The position numbers and the translations under genes are program-made. Positions 1-7,627 of a stretch of DNA of 14,598 bases are shown piece by piece. Source of the stretch: Ruminococcaceae bacterium UBA7080. GTDB taxonomy: Bacteria > Bacillota > Clostridia > Oscillospirales > Acutalibacteraceae. Below the pieces are notes generated by a model. The model was given only the letters and a program-made list of their open reading frames with translations, made no database searches and was not told where the DNA came from. Numbering within the stretch: position 1 is the first letter of the stretch; each line of letters opens with the position of its first letter. The stretch lies in contig DKZG01000020.1 of NCBI GenBank assembly GCA_002493595.1, positions 1 to 14,598 on the forward strand, given 5' to 3'.

Positions 1-43
1 TCTGCACAACTTGGAGCGGTTCAAGGCTTATGCCAAGCAACAT
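1..43 (-). CDS. Possible 5' end of the next gene after cdaR (partial)
   Basis: An ATG at 43 opens a frame that runs to the window edge without a stop (14 codons, beginning MLLGISLEPL). It starts 24 bases after the cdaR stop and has only a weak purine-rich stretch (AAAAGAG) just upstream, so it may simply be intergenic sequence. The other two minus-strand frames here hit stops. The fragment is too short to assign a family. In many clostridia another co-transcribed gene follows cdaR, which is the only reason to list it. Confidence 0.2.
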   Translation of the reverse strand, partial: MLLGISLEPLQVVQ

Positions 44-67
44 ACTCTTTTATTTTGGTTACACGGT

Positions 68-1351
68 TTATATTTTTGTTATTCTGACACTTGCTGTATA
101 ATCGCCGTAAATCCAGCATGTATCCGAATTCTCTATTGTAGGCGTAATTTTATAGGAAGCAGCACCCTCCTTAATTTTCTTTTTATTAAGAGATGCAAGG
201 TCAACCACAAGTCCTACATTATTATCTGACAAATCTTCAAGATTAGCCTTTTTGCCTATGGCGGTTATTTTATTTGCACTGATAGAAACAACATTCGCCT
301 TATAACCCTTAGGAACATTTATAACCTTAACATTTCCTGCATTTACAGATATTGTTTTGCTTTTATAATCCGAAGGAATGGTGACGACAGTGTCAATTTC
401 CGTAACTCGGTCAAGAATAACCAAACTGTCAAGATTTTTAACATTAAACGTAAACGTATTTCTGCCCGGTCTAAGCTTGGAAAAATCAATATTGCCAACA
501 ACAGCATCGGTTATATTGGCATCCTCAAGCACACCTGCCTTTACCCGGTTAACACTGTATGAAACATTAAAATCATTTATATTGACCTTACTTGGCTTAC
601 CAAGAAAATCAGCTTTTACATCAAGATCCATTTCCTTTAGCACGGGAATGGTAATTGTTAAGTTTTCACCGCCGGTCTCAATGGTTATATAATTCACTTT
701 TGAGCCATAGCTGTCAAGTGCATTTAAAACAATATCCATTGCTGTGGTGGTTTTAAGCTTCTCCTCAATATTAATGGTCGCCTGAACAGATGTAACCTGT
801 GAAACATAGGAGCGCGGCCCTTTGACACGGACAGTGCTTTCGCTCAGGAGAGGCTCACCCATAGTATAGCCCTTTTCTATAAAATCACTGTTTGTATAAT
901 TTATGGCAACCTCCATTTCCTTTTGATCTTCAACATCAAAATATCCTTTATAGATTGTAGGATAATAGCTTGTCACCTTAAAATCAGCATTTTCGTTTGT
1001 ATCGACCTTTATGGGCACATCAAAATTACCGCTTGAGGTTACCACGTTTGTCTGCAGATAAACATTCAAATCATCGGCTGTAATATCCTTGGCACGATAC
1101 TTTTTACAGCTTATTGTAACCTCAACATCCACCTTTTCGTCGCCAAAGCACTTGATGCCAAGCTGTTCAGCTGCCGAGTCCGAGAAATCGACGGTCAGAG
1201 GAACAGTAATTGTTTTTGCTGTTTCCGGTGAAAGGTTCATCGAGGTAACTATCCAGATGGCCACAGCCAAAATGATAGAGATAATAATCAAGTATTTATC
1301 ATTATATATAAGCTTTCTGATAGAAAACCTTTTCTTCTTACTGTCAGCCAT
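68..1351 (-). CDS. cdaR: YbbR-domain membrane protein CdaR, regulator of c-di-AMP synthase
   Basis: CdaR is a membrane-anchored extracytoplasmic protein that binds the c-di-AMP synthase CdaA and modulates its activity. The 427-residue product has a short basic cytoplasmic N terminus (about residues 1-18, rich in Lys and Arg) and one membrane helix at about 20-37. A long beta-rich extracellular part follows, with repeated segments of the type 'TVPLTVDFSD' and 'VRVKGPRSYVSQV' typical of tandem YbbR domains; several fit in this length. The start is fixed by a TAATG junction in which the cdaA stop codon shares one base with this ATG. A GGAGG site lies inside the end of cdaA. The two are therefore translationally coupled, the standard arrangement in Bacillota. 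Assignment rests on the architecture plus the adjoining cdaA, since YbbR repeats diverge quickly. A glmM gene, often third in the operon, is not visible before the window edge. Confidence 0.9.
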   Translation of the reverse strand: MADSKKKRFSIRKLIYNDKYLIIISIILAVAIWIVTSMNLSPETAKTITVPLTVDFSDSAAEQLGIKCFGDEKVDVEVTISCKKYRAKDITADDLNVYLQTNVVTSSGNFDVPIKVDTNENADFKVTSYYPTIYKGYFDVEDQKEMEVAINYTNSDFIEKGYTMGEPLLSESTVRVKGPRSYVSQVTSVQATINIEEKLKTTTAMDIVLNALDSYGSKVNYITIETGGENLTITIPVLKEMDLDVKADFLGKPSKVNINDFNVSYSVNRVKAGVLEDANITDAVVGNIDFSKLRPGRNTFTFNVKNLDSLVILDRVTEIDTVVTIPSDYKSKTISVNAGNVKVINVPKGYKANVVSISANKITAIGKKANLEDLSDNNVGLVVDLASLNKKKIKEGAASYKITPTIENSDTCWIYGDYTASVRITKI

Positions 1352-2220
1352 TATTTCCTCAACCTCCTTACAAGTCTTGTGATAATCTTATCATCAGATG
1401 AAGAGCCTGAAGGAACAAATGCTGTCATTAAAATATCTCTTAAATCACCGTCTGAAATATCTCTTTGCAAAATGCCGTTTTGAACCACGGATATAAAACC
1501 TGTTTCCTCACTCACAATAATTACAATTGCATCACTCTGCTCCGTAACACCAATACCCGCTCTGTGTCTTGTTCCCAAAGCAGAAGAAACCGTTTTTTTA
1601 GTTAACGGAAGTATACAACCTGCTGCATAAATTTCACCGTCACGTATGACCATAGCACCGTCGTGAAGCGGTGACTTTGGAAAAAATATATTTTCTACAA
1701 GCTCCTTTGACACTTTAGCCTGCATTTGTGTGCCTGTAGCAATAACGTCACCGAGAAGCGTATTATTCTCAAAACAAATCAGTGCCCCAACCTTTTGATC
1801 ACTCATATCCGAACAAGCCTTGCACACTGCTTCTATAGCATCGGAGATTTCTGCAATTTCGACGGCAACACCGGGATGAATAATAGCCTTGAAATTTTTA
1901 GCTGTTGCGCCATGGCCGATTTGCTCCAAAATCTTTCTTACTTCGGGTGCAAACAGTACCACAAGAATAATCAGTATATTTGAGAATATAGATTTGAATA
2001 TAAAGCTTGATGCCTCCATATTCAAAAGATTGACAACACCGTAAATTACGGCAAGATAAATCAGACCTTTTACAAGCTGAATGGCTCTTGTTTCTCTGAT
2101 AATGCGAATGCAAATATAGATAACAACCGTAACCATTACAATATCTAAAAAGTCTGTTATCGAAAAAGTAGAAAAAACACTTAATAATTTATTAAAAGTA
2201 TCAGTTATCTGATTTAACAT
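1351..2220 (-). CDS. cdaA: Diadenylate cyclase CdaA (c-di-AMP synthase)
   Basis: CdaA condenses two ATP molecules into cyclic di-AMP, the second messenger that controls potassium, osmolyte and cell-wall homeostasis in Bacillota. The 289-residue length fits the CdaA class. About three hydrophobic helices occupy the N terminus (roughly 24-44, 50-67 and 76-92). A DAC catalytic domain follows, with the diagnostic DGA motif at 187-189 (in SPLHDGAMVI) and the RHR motif at 218-220 (in GTRHRAGIG). All signature catalytic residues are present, so the enzyme should be active. The start lies about 9 bases after a modest AGGG ribosome site. The 75-base gap to the upstream desulfurase gene has no clear terminator, so read-through is possible. 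A weak promoter-like TTTATT-N17-TAATAT in that gap is not convincing. cdaR follows with a one-base overlap. Confidence 0.96.
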   Translation of the reverse strand: MLNQITDTFNKLLSVFSTFSITDFLDIVMVTVVIYICIRIIRETRAIQLVKGLIYLAVIYGVVNLLNMEASSFIFKSIFSNILIILVVLFAPEVRKILEQIGHGATAKNFKAIIHPGVAVEIAEISDAIEAVCKACSDMSDQKVGALICFENNTLLGDVIATGTQMQAKVSKELVENIFFPKSPLHDGAMVIRDGEIYAAGCILPLTKKTVSSALGTRHRAGIGVTEQSDAIVIIVSEETGFISVVQNGILQRDISDGDLRDILMTAFVPSGSSSDDKIITRLVRRLRK

Positions 2221-2243
2221 AATTGAACATCCCTGTATTTCAC

Positions 2244-2260
2244 TATTACTTTTAGTAATA
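2244..2260. repeat. Small AT-rich inverted repeat in the cdaA leader
   Basis: TATTACT and AGTAATA form perfect 7-base arms around a TTT loop, about 24 bases upstream of the cdaA start. There is no T-run after it on the minus strand, so it is not a terminator. It could be an operator or a weak leader hairpin, or chance in AT-rich DNA. Confidence 0.3.
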
Positions 2261-2295
2261 TATTACCACACAAACCGTAAGAAATAAAGGGAATA

Positions 2296-3426
2296 TCAAA
2301 GTTTTTTTAAAGTATTTAAAAAAATTTCACATTCACGCCATGACGTAAATGCTGACGGACTGAGTCTTACAGTGCCCCTTTCTTCCGTATGAAAAGTATG
2401 ATGAGCAAGAGGCGCACAATGCAGACCGGCACGAACCGCAACACCGTGTTCTGCCAAAAGCGAAGCTGTCTTTTCTGAGGAATAATCATCAAAGTTGAAG
2501 GATAAAATCGGAGCATAGCTGTCTTTTAGCGGAAACGGTGTATAAAGAACCACACGCTCCATCTTATCAAGCTCTTTATAAATCATCTGAACCATTGAAA
2601 GCTCATGGCTGTAAATGGTATCGATGCCCTTGCTCTTCACAAAATCTATACCTGCACCCAAACCGATTATACCACTGTTATTCAGTGTACCTGATTCAAA
2701 TCTGTCAGGCAAAAAATCGGGCTGTGACAGGTTCATGGATGCTGAGCCTGTACCCCCTTCAATAATTGTATCAAGAAAAACATCATCTCTGACAGCCATA
2801 AAGCCCGTACCCATTGGACCATAAAGCCCCTTATGACCCGGTGCACACAAAACATCTATATCATTTTCCTGACCATTTATTTTTAAAACGCCAAGACTCT
2901 GTGCAGCATCCACAATGAACCTTATACCGTTTTCACGGCACATTTTGCCGATAGCTGCAACAGGAAATATAAAACCAAACACATTTGATGCCTGGGTACA
3001 CACAATCAGCGAAGTGTTCTTCTTTATAAGGCGTTTAAAATGATACAGCGTTTCCTCAACACTTGTACCGGGAAAAGCAATATCATAGGTTATAATGCCC
3101 TTTTGGGCCAATGCAGCAACCGGTCTGGAAACAGCATTATGCTCTAAGGAGGAAATAATAATATGATTTCCTCTCTTAACACTCCCTTTAATAGCCATAT
3201 TCAGCGCCGTGGTACAGTTAGGTGTAAAGGCAATATTCTGTGACGGAAATCCGGTCAGAGTGCCTATCTTTTCCCTGACATCATATATTTTTGCGGCAGT
3301 AGCCACTGATTCTCTGTACCCCCCGCGGCCACTGTTGAAGCTGTAATTTTTCATAGCATATCCTGTAGCGTGCAAAACAGAATTGGGTTTAGGATTTGTA
3401 GTTGCACTGTTATCAAGATATATCAT
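2296..3426 (-). CDS. Cysteine desulfurase-like class V aminotransferase (EF2568-type)
   Basis: This PLP enzyme of aminotransferase class V probably removes sulfur (or selenium) from cysteine (or selenocysteine) as an enzyme-bound persulfide. The 376 residues start with the family hallmark YLDNSATT. They contain the PLP-stacking His96 (in LEHNAV), Asp173 and Gln176 (VDAAQS), the Schiff-base Lys199 in GHKGLYGPMG and a candidate catalytic Cys337 in RAGLHCAPLAH. The short spacing around the active-site Cys and its RxGxHCAP context place it with group II (SufS/CsdA-like) enzymes, especially the family typified by Enterococcus EF2568. No iron-sulfur scaffold genes (sufBCD, iscU) adjoin it. Its start overlaps the stop of the upstream Se/S-carrier-like gene (ATGA), which suggests a dedicated pair. 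Physiological substrate and acceptor are unproven. Confidence 0.88.
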   Translation of the reverse strand: MIYLDNSATTNPKPNSVLHATGYAMKNYSFNSGRGGYRESVATAAKIYDVREKIGTLTGFPSQNIAFTPNCTTALNMAIKGSVKRGNHIIISSLEHNAVSRPVAALAQKGIITYDIAFPGTSVEETLYHFKRLIKKNTSLIVCTQASNVFGFIFPVAAIGKMCRENGIRFIVDAAQSLGVLKINGQENDIDVLCAPGHKGLYGPMGTGFMAVRDDVFLDTIIEGGTGSASMNLSQPDFLPDRFESGTLNNSGIIGLGAGIDFVKSKGIDTIYSHELSMVQMIYKELDKMERVVLYTPFPLKDSYAPILSFNFDDYSSEKTASLLAEHGVAVRAGLHCAPLAHHTFHTEERGTVRLSPSAFTSWRECEIFLNTLKKL

Positions 3427-3638
3427 AATATATCTACCCCTCTGACGGATATCCTGCCTTTTTCAAGAAGCTTAACAGGCACATCATCATCGGCTGAAAC
3501 CTCAAGCGCATAACCGCAGCCATCGGCTTTCGATGGGTTTTCAATTCTTTTCATTTGGACTTTATAACCCTTTGAACGCAGGAGTTTCAACCCGCGTTGT
3601 GCATTGGTTACAGAACCAACTTTTATATATAAACTCAT
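3423..3638 (-). CDS. Putative Se/S carrier-like small protein (DUF3343 family)
   Basis: This short protein resembles the DUF3343 / putative Se/S-carrier family: 'YIKVGSVTNAQRGLKLLRSKGYKV', then a conserved Cys in the 'DGCGYAL' segment, then a C-terminal 'LLEKGRISVRGV'. The expected role is to accept persulfide or selenide sulfur from the partner cysteine desulfurase on Cys41. I place the start at the ATG at 3638 (71 residues). The frame is open to an ATG at 3674, but those 12 extra residues (MFISIGNEVRRI) do not look like the family N terminus and lack a ribosome site. A GAGG site lies 11 bases before 3638. The stop overlaps the desulfurase start by four bases (ATGA), so the two should be made together. 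No selD, selA or molybdenum hydroxylase gene is in the window, so sulfur versus selenium is undecided. Confidence 0.75.
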   Translation of the reverse strand: MSLYIKVGSVTNAQRGLKLLRSKGYKVQMKRIENPSKADGCGYALEVSADDDVPVKLLEKGRISVRGVDIL

Positions 3639-3729
3639 AATTCTTCTTACCTCATTTCCTATAGAAATAAACATATACTGCTGTATTACATACTCTATTG
3701 TATGCAGAAAATAAAGTAATGGGAATACC

Positions 3730-3769
3730 GGACATAAACGTAGGAAGCCTTATAAAGGCATCCTACATT
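3730..3769 (-). terminator. Probable terminator after the ECF sigma/anti-sigma pair
   Basis: An interrupted inverted repeat lies just downstream of the anti-sigma stop: GTAGGA-x-GCCTT, loop TAT, AAGGC-x-TCCTAC, with flanking AAA/TTT that extends the stem. The following T-rich stretch (GTTTATGT) is weak. Because the flanking bases are A-rich on one side and T-rich on the other, it could act in either direction, but no gene converges from the other side. Confidence 0.5.
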
Positions 3770-3775
3770 TATAAC

Positions 3776-4807
3776 TTATTTACATTTAAAAATTGCATTC
3801 CCGTCATCGTCAAATGCTACTGTCACTGTTTTTTTTGATTTTTTGCCATCCTTGAAGGTAACAATTATGGTTATTTCGTCCTCAGGCAATTCACTGAGCT
3901 TCATCTGTGGATTTTCGTAAAGGGCATCACTTGCACCATCAGGAAAGTAGCTCACATTGCCAAGTGTTTTTTTCTCTTTTTCAGTCATCGCGCTTGTGCC
4001 TTTTTCCGACAGCGGATACATCTTCACCGTAATCTCGGACAATTTCTCATTCCAAGTATCCTGAATATAATCCTCAGCATAATTTTCTGTATTATAAAGG
4101 AAGAAGGCATAATCCTCTGAATCGTTTTTAAGACCTATATGATCACAGTATTTACCGAAATATACCCAATAATCATCATCAGGTTTATACTTACCGAAAT
4201 ATTTTGAGGTATCGTGAACTTCCATATATTTCTTAAGAGCATATTTTTCAGGATTCACTGTAGATTCATCCAGAAAATCATTTATTTTCTTTACATCCTC
4301 CTTTGCCACAGGAATAATCACCTGATAAAAATCACCGTTTTCCATATCATACCAGGTTTTAAGAACATCCTGATACATCAGGCGGCCATTCATGGTCTGA
4401 TACTGCACATAGTCAATATCCTCTGCATAAACACCGATACCTGTATCTTCATCGCCATAGACATTCGAACTATAACCGTCCGCACCATTTGACTCTTTTT
4501 TCACACCGATATGAAGAGATGGAAACATCAATTGATTCTCATTTATTTCTTCGCTGATTATTAAATCGTCCGACGCATTAACAACCATTACGGAAAAGGG
4601 TCTGTCAATATAGGTATTGGCATTTTTATATTGCACGCCCCATGTGCAGCTTACAGCAACAACAGCAACAGCAAGCACACTGCTCAGTGCAACCTTTAAA
4701 GGCAGACGTTTTTTCCTTTTTTCTTTGATATTTGCAAGAATTCTTGTCTGCATATACATATCAGGTGATACATCATCAAATGCTTTTTTAAATTCAGTAT
4801 TACTCAT
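3776..4807 (-). CDS. Single-pass membrane protein, probable anti-sigma factor
   Basis: I do not recognise the family by sequence; the call comes from position and topology. The 343-residue product has about 35 cytoplasmic residues that are charged and predicted helical (FKKAFDDVSPDMYMQTRILANIKEKRKK). One membrane helix follows at about 37-57, then an extracytoplasmic domain of roughly 285 residues rich in Asp, Tyr and Lys. The basic KRKKR just before the helix supports an N-in orientation. The start overlaps the end of the ECF sigma gene by eight bases, the usual arrangement for a sigma factor and its membrane anti-sigma factor, with a GGAGG site about 9 bases upstream. The likely role is to hold the sigma factor at the membrane until an envelope signal is sensed. 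No zinc-binding HxxxCxxC anti-sigma motif is present. The large outer domain is the probable sensor. Confidence 0.65.
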   Translation of the reverse strand: MSNTEFKKAFDDVSPDMYMQTRILANIKEKRKKRLPLKVALSSVLAVAVVAVSCTWGVQYKNANTYIDRPFSVMVVNASDDLIISEEINENQLMFPSLHIGVKKESNGADGYSSNVYGDEDTGIGVYAEDIDYVQYQTMNGRLMYQDVLKTWYDMENGDFYQVIIPVAKEDVKKINDFLDESTVNPEKYALKKYMEVHDTSKYFGKYKPDDDYWVYFGKYCDHIGLKNDSEDYAFFLYNTENYAEDYIQDTWNEKLSEITVKMYPLSEKGTSAMTEKEKKTLGNVSYFPDGASDALYENPQMKLSELPEDEITIIVTFKDGKKSKKTVTVAFDDDGNAIFKCK

Positions 4808-5288
4808 ATCTGTATTCCTCCAATTCTGATTTCAGCAGCTCTCGTCCCCTTTTCAGACGCATTTTAACTGCTGATTGACTTATTTTAAGTGTTTTGGAAA
4901 TTTGCTCAGTAGTCAAATCCTCATAGTAATAAAGATAGATTGCCGTTTTATAATTTACAGGAAGCGATTTTATTTTCAGACTGATATCAATAGCCTTTGA
5001 CAAATCAGATACTTTATCCTGTGAAATTTCTTCATTCAGCTCACTGTTATTCCTACGTGACGAGGACTTAAGTACATTTTTACAATGATTTTGCGTAACG
5101 CGGATCAGCCAGGCTTTCTCGTGCTCTTCATCTGAAAAATGTGGTGCAGAATACAGCAATTTCATAAATACATTTTGCAAAACGTCCTCAGCATCATAGG
5201 TGTTTCCCAAATGAAGAAATGCGATTCTGAAAAGCGTTTTTGCATACTTCTCATATTTTTCTCTGAATATATCGTCGATATTTTTCAT
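4800..5288 (-). CDS. ECF-type RNA polymerase sigma-70 factor
   Basis: This is an extracytoplasmic-function sigma factor that directs RNA polymerase to a small regulon, probably after a cell-envelope signal. The 162-residue length is typical of sigma2-sigma4-only factors. Sigma2 spans about residues 8-77 and includes the -10-binding DAEDVLQNVF at 32-41 and WLIRVTQNHCKN at 60-71. Sigma4 spans about 102-155, with 'LPVNYKTAIYLYYYEDLTTEQI' followed by the helix-turn-helix 'SKTLKISQSAVKMRLKRGRELL'. An AGGAGG site precedes the start by about 11 bases. The gene overlaps the membrane protein downstream by eight bases, which implies a sigma/anti-sigma pair. The upstream gap holds a terminator for the por operon and a possible autoregulated promoter. 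Its regulon cannot be told from this window. Confidence 0.92.
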   Translation of the reverse strand: MKNIDDIFREKYEKYAKTLFRIAFLHLGNTYDAEDVLQNVFMKLLYSAPHFSDEEHEKAWLIRVTQNHCKNVLKSSSRRNNSELNEEISQDKVSDLSKAIDISLKIKSLPVNYKTAIYLYYYEDLTTEQISKTLKISQSAVKMRLKRGRELLKSELEEYRYE

Positions 5289-5327
5289 TTACATTTCTTC
5301 CTCCTTTCACCCATAACACAATTCAAA

Positions 5328-5358
5328 AGTATAAACGGTCACAAAATAATTGTTGCAA
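5328..5358 (-). promoter_or_regulatory. Candidate promoter of the ECF sigma operon
   Basis: On the minus strand a TTGCAA box and a TATACT box are 19 bases apart, a poor fit to sigma-A spacing. The same stretch also reads as an ECF-like TGCAAC-N14-CGTT, where the usual spacing is about 16. The upstream box is the centre of a perfect 10-base palindrome (TGTTGCAACA, 5351-5360). Either reading is plausible; autoregulation by the encoded sigma factor would be normal for the class. Confidence 0.25.
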
Positions 5359-5439
5359 CATAATAGTCCCTATCCCTTTCACAAAGAAGGCTCATAAGGT
5401 GCTGACGCACAATATTTTATATTATAACGCAACTTTAAT

Positions 5440-5472
5440 AAAACAAAAAGAGGTGTTATAAAAACACCTCTT
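5440..5472 (-). terminator. Rho-independent terminator of the por operon
   Basis: On the minus strand a perfect 10-base-pair stem, AAGAGGTGTT with AACACCTCTT, closes a 5-base loop and runs directly into a T-rich tract (TTTGTTTT). It lies 16 bases after the porB stop. It separates the por operon from the ECF sigma operon. Confidence 0.92.
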
Positions 5473-5488
5473 GAAAATCTATATTGAA

Positions 5489-6430
5489 TTAAGCACCGCG
5501 TGTCTCGCTGCAGCGGTTAAGAAGCTCTGCCCAGCGTCTGTCAACTTCCTTCTGAAAAGATTCAATCATCCATTCATTTCCGGGTTTAAACATATGCTTA
5601 AATCGGCCTTGCTTAACAAGCCATTCCTCGATAGGAACATAATTTCTCGGCTCATAATTAAGAATCCATCTGCCGTCAACAACCTCAAACAACGGCCAAT
5701 AGCGTGTTTCAACAGCAAGCTTGCAGATTTCCATAATATCATAAGTAGGATATCTCCATCCTCTCGGACAAGGGGCCATAATATTGAGAAAGGCTGCGCC
5801 CTTTGTGTAAATAGCCTTTTCTGACTTCTTATAAAGATCACGGAAATTTTGAACAAATGTTGTCTGGGCAACATAAGGAACCTGATGCTCTGCAATAATT
5901 GCAGCAAGGTCTTTTCTGTACTGGGGCTTGCCCATAGACTGTTTGCCGACAGGGGTTGTTGTTGTATCTGCAAACATGGGCGTTGCAGACGAACGCTGAA
6001 TGCCTGTGTTCATATAAGCACCGTTATCGTAGCAAACATAAACCATATCGTGGCCTCTCTCCATCGCACCGCTGAGTGACTGAAAGCCAATATCGTATGT
6101 ACCGCCATCACCGCCGAAGGTGATAAACTTATATGTCTCGTCGAGCTTGCCCTTTCGTTTAAGCGCATTATATGCCCCTTCCACTCCTGACATGGTAGCA
6201 CCTGCGTTTTCAAAGGCATTATGAATATAGCTATCCTTATATGCTGTATAAGGATACATAAACGTTGAAACCTCAAGGCAGCCTGTCGCATTGCCGATAA
6301 CCGCTTTATCACCAGGCTTAATAGCTTTGAGTACATTTCTTACTGCAATTGTTCCACCGCAGCCTGCACACATTCTGTGACCGCCGGCAAGACGATCTTC
6401 TCTTGATACATATTCTTTAAAATTATACAT
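5489..6430 (-). CDS. porB: 2-oxoacid (pyruvate):ferredoxin oxidoreductase, beta subunit
   Basis: This is the thiamine-diphosphate-binding subunit of a four-subunit oxidoreductase that interconverts a 2-oxoacid plus CoA with an acyl-CoA, CO2 and reduced ferredoxin. The 313 residues carry a proximal [4Fe-4S] cluster set: Cys21 and Cys24 (MCAGCG), Cys51 (ATGCLE) and Cys221 (APCPRGW). The TPP/Mg motif is GDGG at 107-110, followed by YDNGAYMNTG at 134-143. 'GWRYPTYDIMEICKLAVETRYWPLFE' matches PorB of the Thermotoga type. It is the last gene of porC-porD-porA-porB, 14 bases after porA, with an AGGAGG site. Pyruvate is the default substrate by resemblance, but the operon's T-box control raises the possibility of another 2-oxoacid, such as 2-oxobutyrate or a branched-chain one. 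Confidence 0.9.
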   Translation of the reverse strand: MYNFKEYVSREDRLAGGHRMCAGCGGTIAVRNVLKAIKPGDKAVIGNATGCLEVSTFMYPYTAYKDSYIHNAFENAGATMSGVEGAYNALKRKGKLDETYKFITFGGDGGTYDIGFQSLSGAMERGHDMVYVCYDNGAYMNTGIQRSSATPMFADTTTTPVGKQSMGKPQYRKDLAAIIAEHQVPYVAQTTFVQNFRDLYKKSEKAIYTKGAAFLNIMAPCPRGWRYPTYDIMEICKLAVETRYWPLFEVVDGRWILNYEPRNYVPIEEWLVKQGRFKHMFKPGNEWMIESFQKEVDRRWAELLNRCSETRGA

Positions 6431-6444
6431 AAAAATCGCCCTCC

Positions 6445-7626
6445 TTATTCTCTGACGCCCATATAGCGGTATGGATTCTCAACCTTACCGTCTTCGGCAA
6501 TTTTTGCAAGCTCATTATAAATTTCAATCATATCCGTCACCTTTACGTCACGGCCTCCCAGACCGTAAACATAGTTGACGGCCGTCACATCGGATTTGGC
6601 TCTGTAAAGAGCAGTAGTAACCTCTGCTCCAATAGGACCGCAGTTATCGTTATATGACTCCGTTCTGTCCATAAGCGCTACTGCCTTAACACCCTGAAGT
6701 GACTCAACAATTTCATCTGCCGGAAACGGACGAAAAAGTCTTATCTTGATAAGTCCTGCTTTAACACCCTGTGATCTGAGCTTATCGACCGCATCTTTTG
6801 TTGTTCCTGCTGCAGAGCCTATAATAACAACCGCATATTCGGCATCGTCCATTTTATACGCTTCAAAAAGGCCGTATTCCCTGCCTGTAATTTTCGCATA
6901 TTCCTTTGCAACATCCAAAGTAACCTGTTTAGCATTTTTTAAAGCCTCAGCCTGAGCTCTTTTAGCTTCAAAATAATAGTTTGTTACACTGTAAGGACCA
7001 ACCGCCATAGGGCATTCAGGATTGAGAAGCGAATGTTCGGGTTCATATTCACCAACGAAATTCTTAACCTCTTCATCTTCGTTAAGGACAATGTTTTCAA
7101 CGGCATGAGAAGTTATAAAACCATCCTGGCATATCATTACCGGCAGCATAACATCCTTATGCTCGGCAATACGATAAGCCATACAGAGGTTATCATAAAC
7201 CTCCTGATTATTTTCAGCATAAATCTGAATCCAGCCTGAATCCCTTGCACCCATTGAATCACTGTGATCACAGTTGATATTAATCGGTCCTGAAAGTGCA
7301 CGGTTCACAAGAGTAAGCACACAAGGAAGTCGGTTTGACGCCGCAAGATAAAGTTCTTCCCACATCAGTGCCATACCTGCCGATGAGGTAGCTGTTACAC
7401 TTCTTGCTCCTGCTGCCTGAGAACCAATAACTGCAGACATTGCAGAATGCTCTGACTCAACAGGAATAAATTCACTATCCACCTGCCCGTTGGCAACAAG
7501 CTTTGAAAAATACTGAGGAATTTCTGTTGAAGGAGTAATCGGAAAAGCAGCCATAACATCGGGATTAATCTGTCTGAGTGCCTCTGCTACTGCTTCGTTA
7601 CCGCTTAATCTGTCTTTTCTTGCCAT
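6445..7626 (-). CDS. porA: 2-oxoacid (pyruvate):ferredoxin oxidoreductase, alpha subunit
   Basis: The alpha subunit forms the active site together with PorB. The 393 residues start near the family consensus: 'FPITPSTEI' at 28-36 (substrate-carboxylate-binding PITPST loop), then 'IPVESEHSAMSAVIG' with the conserved catalytic-pocket Glu-Ser-Glu-His. The segment 'RALSGPININCDHSD' and the following RDSGWIQ closely resemble my recollection of Thermotoga maritima PorA and differ from archaeal VorA at the same place. The C-terminal 'YVYGLGGRDVKVTDM' is also characteristic. The ORF begins one base after the porD stop, with a GGAGGGGG ribosome site inside the end of porD, so the subunits are coupled. 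Sequence favours pyruvate as substrate. These enzymes are often promiscuous towards 2-oxobutyrate, and regulation argues for an anabolic role. Confidence 0.92.
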   Translation of the reverse strand: MARKDRLSGNEAVAEALRQINPDVMAAFPITPSTEIPQYFSKLVANGQVDSEFIPVESEHSAMSAVIGSQAAGARSVTATSSAGMALMWEELYLAASNRLPCVLTLVNRALSGPININCDHSDSMGARDSGWIQIYAENNQEVYDNLCMAYRIAEHKDVMLPVMICQDGFITSHAVENIVLNEDEEVKNFVGEYEPEHSLLNPECPMAVGPYSVTNYYFEAKRAQAEALKNAKQVTLDVAKEYAKITGREYGLFEAYKMDDAEYAVVIIGSAAGTTKDAVDKLRSQGVKAGLIKIRLFRPFPADEIVESLQGVKAVALMDRTESYNDNCGPIGAEVTTALYRAKSDVTAVNYVYGLGGRDVKVTDMIEIYNELAKIAEDGKVENPYRYMGVRE

Positions 7627-7627
7627 A

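Noticed and set aside
378..692. Plus-strand open frames over cdaR, and similar ones over porB, hscC and groEL
   Set aside because: They are antisense shadows of strongly supported minus-strand genes, with no ribosome sites or recognisable domains.
2221..2295. Terminator between the desulfurase gene and cdaA
   Set aside because: The only inverted repeat (2244-2260) is AT-only and lacks a T-run downstream on the minus strand.
3639..3674. Upstream ATG at 3674 extending the Se/S-carrier-like protein by 12 residues
   Set aside because: No ribosome site precedes it and the extra residues do not fit the family N terminus; the ATG at 3638 is preceded by GAGG.
5566..5973. 135-codon minus-strand frame inside porB
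   Set aside because: It overlaps porB in another frame, has no ribosome site and shows no domain.
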